Of a DNA stretch of 64,000 nt, positions 55,768 through 64,000 are shown in pieces. Origin of the DNA: Cercis canadensis (taxonomy: Eukaryota; Streptophyta; Magnoliopsida; Fabales; Fabaceae). Below the pieces are notes generated by a model. The model saw only the letters and a list, made by a program, of their open reading frames with translations. It did not search any database and was not told the DNA's origin. Location: contig QAOA01001069.1 in NCBI GenBank assembly GCA_003255065.1, positions 200,055-264,054 on the forward strand, in the 5' to 3' direction. A program made the translations under genes and the position numbers. How positions within the stretch are numbered: position 1 is the stretch's first letter; each line of letters starts with the position of its first letter.

Positions 55768-56864
55768 TGTTAATTGATAGTTGCAAAGTCTATTCTTATA
55801 GGGGAAGGGGGGTGAATAGGAATTACTTAAAATTGCTCTTAAAACAGTTATGATATGGATAAAATAAAATAACATATTTGTTTAAGAACTAGTTCTTTGA
55901 CAAATACCATATTTGAATACAAAGAGATAGCTTAAACAACCATTTAAGAACAGAGCAGAAATTAATCCAGAGAATCAAAGATGGAGAGAAAGAAGATCTG
56001 CAAGAGTCTTTATAGTGACTCAGCTTAACATGCCTACATCTACTTCTCATATATCTGGGGTTCTACTATTTTTCAAGTTTATTTTTTCAAGCTTCTTCAA
56101 GCTTCACAACCATGGTTTTCGTTTTTCAAGCTAACGATGAACTCTCTCTCTAACTCACTAGAGATCACTCTGATGGATTTCTCCCACAGAAATCTAGATA
56201 CAAAAACCCAAGTTTTTGAAGTTCAGCCCTAAAGAAGAAACTCTCTTACATAGTAGAAATGATACAATGAAGTTATTGCTACATGAAGAGATAACTGAGA
56301 GGAAGAAGAAGAGTAGAACTCTTGAAAATGGCTTCTTTCTCTCTCTAAAATATTTTCTTCTCACTTCTCTTCATGCATTGCTAAAGCCTTGGAAGATCCT
56401 TTGTTATATTTCCTTTCTTGTGCACGTGAAGGACTATGAGAGAGGCAAAGAATAGCTCACCTACTAGCTGACACAATGTCAATCATACAAAAAGTCTTTT
56501 GTCCTTTTGTTCCAAAAAGTTTTACCTTGTGTAAGAAAAATAGATAAACTTTCCCTTGAAACAAGGACCTCACATCAGTCACTTCAAGAAGGAACTTTCC
56601 AATCTCATTAACACAATTTCCTAGAGAGACTAGAAAAGGCTAACTTCGTCCAGAGTCTTCAACACGCTTGTCCACATAAGCAAGATTAGAGAATCTCATT
56701 ATCCAGACGAACTAGTTCATAGAAACTAGTTCTTAAGAACTAGTGCTTTAAGGCTTATTTTCAAACCTGCTCTAAATAAGAGCTTTAGAGAAAACAACAC
56801 ATGTTAATAATAACAAGATATTTTGTTATCATCAAAACAGGATTAGAGATTTGTGAAGCTAACA
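55768..56864 (-). repeat. 3' LTR of the copia element, ~1.1 kb
   Basis: On the plus strand it starts TGTTAATTG and ends GAAGCTAACA, giving TGTTA/TAACA inverted termini. The PPT follows directly. The partner LTR is outside the window, so the left end rests on the terminus and the loss of gypsy coding there. Confidence 0.75.
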
Positions 56865-56880
56865 ATCTCCCCCTTTTTTA
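56865..56880 (-). other. Polypurine tract of the copia element
   Basis: The minus strand reads AAAAAAGGGGGAGAT directly before the LTR start TGTTAGC, a typical copia arrangement. A second similar purine run (CCAAAGGGGGAGAAATT) occurs near 57055. Confidence 0.85.
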
Positions 56881-57322
56881 TGATGACAAATATATTCGAA
56901 ACAAATCTCCTCTTGAATTTTTGCTGACTAGAACTGAAGAACTAGTTCTATAGAACTAGATCACAGGAGGGAGTTTTTCGAAATAGATTTGTTCAAATTC
57001 AAGAAATTATACTTACGCATTTCAAACAGTTCAAACAGACTAGTTCACATAATTTCTCCCCCTTTGGCATTATCAAAGATAGAGTGAATAAGACAGATTA
57101 GAGCAAGACAATAAATCATCAGTATAACTACCAAAATAGATCAACAGCAAAGCAGTTCAAACAGAATAAGAGAACCAAGCTACTGATCAAATGCAAGCAA
57201 TCAATCTATGCCAAAATGTATGATGCATGCAAGATAATAATGTCAATAGGCTGAAAAATGTTCACCTACACTACATTTACAATTGAAATTTTATCAAAAG
57301 ATATCCAAAATATTCAGATAAA

Positions 57323-58938
57323 TTAATCAGAAGAAGAAGACGGCTGAGATGCTTGGAGAGCTGCCAATTGAGCCTTAGTAGCTGCTAGATCCTTTTCTAC
57401 AATTGCTAACCGTGCATTGCATTCAAAAGTTAGATTTTGAAAGAAGTTCAAGCGTTTGCCAATTTGATTAGCTAGTTCCTCAGGGTTGACTGAAGCAATC
57501 CACTCCACATGATCTACCTTCTGAGATGGATGAACTGGAGGGGTTGACTTCTTCTGCTTTTTAGTTTGCTGAGAAGAATTGGATGTGGCTACAACATGCC
57601 TCTTGGTCTTAGCAGTAGGAGAACTAGATGTGGCTGCAGGCTTCTTGTCCTTAACAGAGGAAGGACTCAAAGAGGGTTCTGAATAGACATTAGTAGCAAG
57701 GAGAACTCTTTTAAGAATCAGCTTAGCAGGGAATGGTTTAGACTCAAATGAGGAGAGATCAATCTTAAAATACTTGCAAAGCTTAGCAATTAGCATCCCA
57801 TAGGGTAAACTAGTTTTAACACTAATCCCTTTGACTATTGCAGCCATGGTACTGAAAATCAACCGAGGCAAGTTCAATGGCAACTAGTTTTTCATATGAT
57901 ACAGTACATTGAGACCAGTTGTTGAAAGATCACTATGACTGCCTACTTGTAGTAAGAGATGAATGGTTATTATCTTGGCTAAAGTTCTGGTGAAAGAATT
58001 AAAACAATGAATAGATGCAGGTCTGTCCTGGTCTCTTTGATCAGGATGGTCACAAATTGATGTCATTGCATCATCAAATGAAATGAGGTCAGAGGGTCAC
58101 ACTTTTTGAACAAACCTACCATCCCCTTTAATAGGTAATTTCAGAATACTAGCCAATGCACGTTCAAATATCACCATTGATCTTAAGCATGCTAGACCAT
58201 CCCATGGTTGCAAATGCATCTTCAATGGACTTGGTGTTAGATGAGGGGGGATTCCCATGCAATAATGTAGCCAAGTGCAATGGTCCTCTTGTCATATAGC
58301 TTGAGGAAATTCTCCTTAGCAGCAACACTTTTGAACTCAGTGGGAACATTCTCAATTGTAGCACTTTCAGTAGCACTTTTAGCAATAACACTGGTGGATT
58401 TTGAATCTTCTTTGGGTTTAGAAGCTTTAGCTCGAGGAGTAGATTTTTGAGCCTGAGGAGTAGAGACTTTGGCCCGAGGAGTTGATGCTTTAGGCTTATG
58501 GGTAAATGCTGTTTTCTTGGCCATCATTTTAACTCTCTTGGATTTGACATGAGGCTCTAAAGATTTAGGGATTGGTGCTAGTTCTGATTCTTTGGAGGTT
58601 GATGGCATTTGTGTGGTGTCAGTTGGTGGGTCAAGAAAGGTTTCTAATGGTTTGGGGACATCAAAGGATGAAGAAGGAGATGGTGATTGAGAGGGTTTAA
58701 AGGTAGGAGTAGGAGATGGAATAGGAGATAGAGGAGGTGTGGCTGAAGGAGACGAGGAAGATGGTGCTTTGAGGAGCAACCATGGCAACAATGGTTCAAA
58801 GATTGGTTCAGGAATAGGGGAAGATGGAGGAGAAGGCATTTTACCTTTGCCTTTGTCAAAATGAGAAGCAAACTTCCTTGCTCGTTGGATTATTGGTTCA
58901 AGATCCTCACGCTCTTCTGAAGAAGATGAATCTGACAC
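57323..58938 (-). pseudogene. Extra 3' ORF of the copia element (broken)
   Basis: Starts MSDSSSSEEREDLEP at 58938 with a Ser/Pro-rich, then Lys/Ala-rich, low-complexity part. The frame shifts near 58240 (KLYDKRTIALG continues in a second frame), passes stops between about 58160 and 57884, and continues as 186 codons (57883-57323) with LPYGMLIAKLCKYFKIDLS, a KKQKK patch and a C-terminal coiled-coil-like end (VEKDLAATKAQLAALQAS). SIRE-type elements carry such an ORF, sometimes called env-like. I see no clear signal peptide or membrane segment. The middle resembles the region often annotated as a plant transposon protein domain. Function unknown. Confidence 0.7.
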
Positions 58939-59695
58939 ATGGATTGGTTTTTCTTGGGAAGAATCCGCTTCTTTGAGCTCTCAAATGTTGGCTTACCCTT
59001 CTTCTATCCATGATTCTAATAGTTGACAACCTTGTTTTACAGACTTAGTAGTTAATAGAAGCAGTCACTGACATTCACCGAGGAAGGAGGATGATCGTGT
59101 AGAGGAAATACAAGAAAGAGGGAAAATAGGGGAAGGGAAGATGAATAGTTAGGTTGCAAATTCGAAGGAACAAGGAAGAAAATGAAGCTTGGGAATGCTA
59201 CAGGATGAAATGGTGCGTTTTTGGAAAAAGTGAGAGACCGGTCATTATGAAATGCGCGTCTTGGTCAAAGGCCAGATAAACGCAGGCCGAAAGAATGGAG
59301 GCCCAGAGATGGCAAAATAAAAACAATACCAACCCAAAAATGACATCAGTCCTAAATAAAGGTAAAGAAGGCCTTTAAGAAGATCAATCCATAAAAAGAA
59401 TTTTCTCAATAGAATTGTTGAGATCCTTTAAAATAAAAGGCCCAGTCAGAAATAAAAAATTATTTTAGAATTGATAGCCCATGGAATTAAAGGATAAAAC
59501 AAATTTGGCACATTCAAAACCAATTGCTGGATTGAGCACTTTCCACTAGGCCAAAATCTTAGATTTCTTTTTCAAGAATTTCAGATAAAATGAGCATGTT
59601 CCAAAATCATTCTACAGCCCCAAAAAAATCTTTCACCAGAAAAAAATGTGAGATGCATATGAACAAGCTTTATGCACACATACAACGACAATTCA
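58939..59695 (-). other. Spacer between pol and the extra ORF
   Basis: Non-coding stretch without recognisable motif, between the RNase H stop (59696) and the extra-ORF start. Confidence 0.5.
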
Positions 59696-61648
59696 TCAAG
59701 ACATATTTATCATGCCCAGTTCATGTCTCAGGAAATAGAACCTTTCTTCAACTAAAGGTTTTGTGAAAATATCAACTAGCTGATCTTCAGTGTTGGCAAA
59801 AGAAAGTTCTACGTCACCCTTAAGATTTGTGAAAATATCAACTAGCTGATCTTCAGTGTTGGCAAAAGAAAGTTCTATGTCACCCTTAAGAACATGATTT
59901 TTAAGAAAATGATGCTTTATGTCTATATGCTTGGTTCTAGAGTGCTGAACTGGATTTCTTGCAATATTTATTGCACTAGTGTTATCACATAGCAGAGGAA
60001 TTTTGTTTAGAATTATACCATAATCAACAAGTTGTTGTTTCATCCATAGTAATTGTGAACAACACAGTCCAGCAACCATGTACTCAGCTTCAGCTGTTGA
60101 TTGAGCAATTGAATTTTGTTTCTTAGATTGCCAAGAGACCAATGCTCCTCCAAGAAACTAACTACCTCCACTTGTGCTCTTTCGATTAATGGAACAACCA
60201 GGATAATCAGAATTTGTATAAGAAACTAGTTCGAAAGAACTAGTTCTACTGAACCATAAACCAATACTCACATAACTGATTAGATATTGAAAAATTCCTT
60301 TTATAGCAGTTCAATAAGATTCCTTTGGATTAACTTGAAATCTGGCACATGCACAAACAAAGAAAATAATGTCTGGCCTACTAGCAGTCAAATACAGCAA
60401 GGATTCAATCATACCTCTATAACTTTTCTCATAGGAGTTGAAATACCTTTTGCATTGTCCATGCCAAAACGTTTGAGTAGCTCTCTCGTATATTTAGACT
60501 GATTAATGAAGATTCCATCTCTGATTTGCTTCACTTGAAGTCTAAAGAAGAAGTTAAGTTCTCCCATCATACTCATCTCAAATTCACTCTTCATTAGAGT
60601 TTCAAAATCCTTCTACAACTCATCATTAGTTGATCCAAAAATAATGTCATCAACATAAATATGAACTATGATGATATTATGAGATATTCTTTTAGTGAAC
60701 AGAGTGGTATCTACTTTCCCTCTTGAAAAATCATTTTTCATAAGAAACTCACTGAGTCTATCATACTAAGCTCTAGGAGCTTGCTTGAGACCATAGAAAG
60801 CTTTGGAAGTTTAAACACATTATTAGGAAAGTCTAGATTTTCAAAACCAGGAAGCTGTTTAGCAAAACTTCTTAATTAATATAGCTATTTAAAATGGCAC
60901 TTTTCACATCCATTTGAAAAACTTTAAAGCCTTTAAGAGATGCAAATGCAAGAAAGATTCTAATGGCTTCTAATCTAGCTACAAGAGCAAAAGTTTCTTC
61001 AAAGTCTATACGTTCCTGCTGATTAAAGCCTTGAGCTACCAATCTTGCTTTGTTTCTCACAATTTTGCCATCCTCATCAAGCTTATTTTTGAAAACCCAT
61101 CTTGTGCCAATGATTGTGTGACCTTTTGGTTCATGTACAAGAGTCCAGACTTGATTTCTTAAGAATTGATTCAATTCTTCTTGCATTGTCATGATCCAAG
61201 CCTCATCTTGTAATGCCTCACCAATTTTGGTAGGTTCGAACAAGGACAAGAGGGCCAAGTTCACATGCTTATCTCTAAGAGATGCTCTTGTACTGATTCC
61301 TCTTTCTAAGTCACCAATCACCTTTTCTATTGGAAGATTTTTGGAAAGCCTAGTTTCTTTTGGTAGTGAATTTTTCACATTTTTCTATGGAGCTTTTTCC
61401 TGAACTGATTCTGAAAGATTTAATTCTATGTGAATTGAATCACAAGGAATTTGATCTACTGCTTTCTCTTGGATGTTCTCTCCCTTAGAAGGTGTTTTGA
61501 TGCTTTCCTGCACTATCTCATTTTCCTCAAGAGAATTTGAAGTCAAAGGACAGTTATATTCATCAAAAACCACATGCATTGATTCTTCTACAATGAGAGT
61601 TCTTTTATTAAAAACTCTATAGGCTTTGCTAGACAAAGAGTATTCCAA
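59696..61648 (-). pseudogene. Reverse transcriptase and RNase H of the copia element
   Basis: The linker and RT start lie at 61648-60872 ([55 protein letters not shown]). The RT frame then breaks at 60870. The middle (60870-60600) carries the YVDD-box region in other frames, with at least two TAG codons, one at the W of the RAW-Y motif. 60594-60409 resumes (MMGELNFFFRLQVKQIRDGI, YTRELLKRFGMDNA). RNase H (60142-59696) ends with AQSTAEAEYM and KHIDIKHHFLKNHV, but carries an in-frame 66-bp tandem duplication (59761-59892) repeating LKGD.ELSFANTEDQLVDIFT. Reverse transcription is not possible from this copy. Confidence 0.88.
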
Positions 61649-61673
61649 GAAAATAACTTCATCAGATTTTGAA

Positions 61674-62259
61674 TCAAATTAAATGTTCTTTTCCATTGAT
61701 TAACACAAAACATTTACAACCAAAAGCATGAAAGTAGCTTACATTGGGTTTTCTCCCTTTCCAAAGCTCATATGGAGTTTTCTTCAAAATGGGCCTAATT
61801 AAACATCTATTTAGAATATAACATGTTGTGTTTATAGCTTCAGCCCAAAAGTATTTTGGCAAATCATTTTCGCATAACATAGTTCTGCCCATCTCAATTA
61901 GATTTCTATTTTTCCTTTCAACCACTCCATTTTGTTGGGGGGGGGGGGGTTCTAGGACAAGAAAAATTATGGTGGATTCCTTGATTTTCACAAAAAAATT
62001 TGAACAACTTGTTCTCAATATCTCCACCATGATCACTCCTAATTGATGTGATAGCAAAGCCCTTTTCATTTTGTACTCTTTTACTAAAATTTTCAAAAAC
62101 ATCAAATGTGTCATCTTTATGAGCAAGAAAGAATACCCAAGTAAACCTTGAAAAATCATCCAAAATAACTAAATCATATTTCTTTCCATTTAAGCTTGAT
62201 GTAGATGCTAGTCCAAAGAGATCCATATGTAATAGTTGGAGTGGCCTAGAAGATGACAA
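61674..62259 (-). pseudogene. Integrase of the copia element, broken at a poly-G run
   Basis: The frame 62259-61918 (LHMDLFGLASTSS, YDLVILDDFSRFTWV, IRSDHGGDI) enters a 13-G run at 61937-61949 (poly-C in the coding strand) and goes out of phase. The second frame (62159-61674) carries the rest (QQNGVVERKNRNLIEMGRTM, INTTCYILNR). Normally PRTPQQNG is continuous; here extra prolines fill it. The run is either a true expansion or sequencing error. Confidence 0.85.
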
Positions 62260-62298
62260 ATCTTTCTTAGATTTGAAAGAGGATTTGATTTGTTTACC

Positions 62299-62855
62299 TT
62301 ACTGACAAGCAGCACAATTCTTGTCCTTTTCAAACACTAGTTTAGGTAAACCAGAAACTAGTTCTTTCTTAAAAAGCTTGGAAATAAGCTTAAAGTTTGC
62401 ATGTCCAAGTCTTCTATGCCAGAGCCAAGAATTATTGCTTTGAGAGGAAAAACATGTTTCCCTTTTTGATTTCAAAGAATCTCTAGACACAATGTATACA
62501 TTGGAACTTCTTTGACCAACAAATAAAACATCATCATAATTTTTCTTGTGAATGATGCAATGAGGGGTTTCAAAAATGATTTTATGACCCTTATCACAAA
62601 GCTGACTTACGCTCAGCAAATTATACATCAACCTTTGACCAAGTAGACATTGTCAATGAGGATATTAGAACAGATTTTGATTTTACCTAATCCAAAAATT
62701 CTACCTTTGCTATTGTCACCAAAAGAGACATCTCCCAAATCCACTTTGTTAAAGGAGACAAACTTTGAAGGATTTCCAGTCATGTGCCTAGAGCAGCCAT
62801 TGTCCAGATACCAACAATCACTTTTGGCTTGATAGCAAACTTGCAGCAAGATCAC
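62299..62855 (-). pseudogene. Protease and gag-pre-integrase region of the copia element
   Basis: 62855-62628 has the protease-like start CWYLDNGCSRHMTG, where the family has D-S-G; here it is D-N-G, an active-site change. 62631-62299 is the pre-integrase zinc region: LLSVSQLCDKGHKIIFE, SWLWHRRLGHANF, NCAAC (HX~30H/CXXC type). The two frames overlap by a few bases, so a shift separates them. Confidence 0.85.
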
Positions 62856-62912
62856 AGAGGCTTAGATACCCAAACTTCTTTGGGTCCTTTCATGTTAGAA
62901 GAAAATGTGCCT

Positions 62913-64000
62913 TTAGGCATCCACACCATTTTTCTTGTAGCACATAGTTTTTTTTTTTTTTTTATAGGAGCAAGTATTAGGAAAATGTCCTATACATCCA
63001 CAGTAAAAGAAAGTTCCTTTAGAGAAGTTATGTGAAGAGGAAGCTTTGATAAGAGAGTTTTTAAAGACCTTTGAAGTGCTAGGTTGAACATAACCTAAAC
63101 CAGTTCTATCATTGCTTACTCTTTGCTTTCCTAGGATAGAATTCAAATTATTTCTTCCTTGAACAAAGTTGTCATTTTCATTTTTGAGAGAAGGAGTACA
63201 ACTATTTTCCTTTTCAAGAATGTCATTCTGATGCTGAAGAGTTTTAAGTCTATCAACCAAAAAACATTATCTTTCTCAAGTTCATCTATCACATTAATCT
63301 GACTTTTTATGATTTTCTTAAGAGCTATGAGTTTTGCTAATCTTTTCTCATAATCGAAAGATAAATCATCAAAATCATTACTCAATTCATCATAAGCAGG
63401 AAGTAGTTCAAGATCTAGTTCTGTTACCTCACACTTTTCTCCAGAACTTTCTCCTATTGCCATAAGACACAGATTGGCAATATTTTCCTCTTCTGATTCA
63501 TCACTGTCTGAAGTTGAGTCCTCATGACTCCAGGTAGCCATCATGGCGTTCTTCTTCCCCTTTTTGAAGAATTTCTTCTTCTTGAGGTTTGAAAATTCAA
63601 GTTTAATGTGACCTGGTTTCTTGCACTCATAGCATATGATAGGCTCTTTGTTACTTTCTCCCTTGGTGAAGTCTTTGTGTACTTTTAGTGGAAATCTCTT
63701 CTTTTCCTTCTTTTTCTTCATCAGATCAAGAACTCTTTTTGTAATCAATGCTACATCATCTTCACTTGAGTCTAGTTCTTTCTAAGTACTAGACTTTGGA
63801 ACATTAGAAGTAAGAGCCAAAATTTTCTTTCTTTTACCAGCAATGTTCTTCTTTTGCATGATCAACATCTGATGTGATTCCAAAGTGCCTCTTAGAGAAT
63901 CTACAGTGAGTTCATTAGATTCTACAAATTGGAGCAAGACAGTTACTTTGGAATCCCATTTATTTGTGAGACATATCAGAATCTTCTTTATTTGTTCTTT
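62913..64000 (-). pseudogene. gag (C-terminal part) of the copia element
   Basis: Read from 64000 downward: the gag end (KWDSKVTVLL, TVDSLRGTLESH), a TAG near 63785, then a 201-codon frame (63748-63143) with a zinc knuckle CYECKKPGHIKLEF. Its last cysteine is Phe (expected CX2CX4HX4C). An acidic stretch (DSDESEEENIANLCLMA) follows, then a coiled region. A second frame (63260-62913) has a second knuckle-like FFYCGCIGHFPNTC in which the first cysteine is Phe. Two independently damaged knuckles and several frame changes show decay. The N-terminus is outside the window. Confidence 0.8.

Larger units (their letters stand above)
55768..64000 (-). mobile_element. SIRE/Maximus-like Ty1/copia retrotransposon, 5' part beyond the window
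   Basis: Read on the minus strand: gag, protease, integrase, RT, RNase H (the copia order, integrase before RT), then a ~1.6-kb extra ORF, PPT and 3' LTR. The extra ORF after pol is a known feature of the SIRE/Maximus lineage. Flanking base AATTG (55763-55767) is the expected target duplication; its partner would be to the right of the window. Several stops and frameshifts mark it as inactive. Confidence 0.85.

Noticed and set aside
1..64000. Search for a wholly new gene system or gene cluster
   Set aside because: Apart from known plant gene families and mobile elements, no co-oriented set of unexplained ORFs was found.

Overview
This is a eudicot plant nuclear window. Genes are intron-rich with GT-AG splicing, plant-specific families are present (DUF313-type B3, FBA-type F-box, PR-10), intergenic DNA is AT-rich, and the right half is nested LTR retrotransposons of plant lineages (Ogre/Tat, SIRE-like, chromovirus-like). 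Ogre and SIRE-type elements fit a legume or related rosid, but the species cannot be fixed from sequence alone.

Left part (1-30.9 kb) is gene-bearing. It holds a possible terminal exon (435-546), a fragment of a BED zinc-finger/hAT-like protein (1582-1809), a possible minus-strand first exon (4533-4576), a small foldback DNA transposon with an internal duplication (5575-6099), a PR-10/Bet v 1 pseudogene (7510-8073), a minus-strand F-box gene (8973-10250), a solo LTR (12718-13299), one large intact gene, and a minus-strand B3-domain gene (26228-26998). The large gene is a P5A-type ATPase (MIA/PDR2/Spf1 family), reconstructed as 21 coding exons from 15559 to 24470 giving 1193 codons plus stop. 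SINE-like and MITE-like copies fill the gaps.

Right part (30.9-64 kb) is a nest. An outer Ty3/gypsy element (+ strand; LTR 30922-31996, PBS 32000-32011) has its gag interrupted near 32.23-33.6 kb by an LTR-like insertion. It is interrupted again at 34617, directly after the last cysteine of the gag zinc knuckle, by an 18,974-bp Ogre-like element (34618-53591, minus strand, TSD ACTGC). Its pol resumes at 53597 and is cut a third time at 55768 by a SIRE/Maximus-like Ty1/copia element (minus strand) that runs off the right edge. All three elements carry stops or frameshifts and look non-autonomous.

Assembly caution: each of the four single-N positions (15183, 30113, 35463, 39432) sits exactly between two nearly identical direct copies of 35 to 427 bp. 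The 35463 duplication is absent from the other LTR of the same element. These look like unmerged contig overlaps, not biology. A 59-N gap (44492-44550) removes part of the Ogre protease region.

I found no convincing wholly new gene system. The most informative signals are the three-step TE nest, the tandem array in the Ogre 3' region, the LTR-internal degenerate repeats, a recurrent GAACTAGTTC palindrome in the copia element, and the foldback element with two internal copies.
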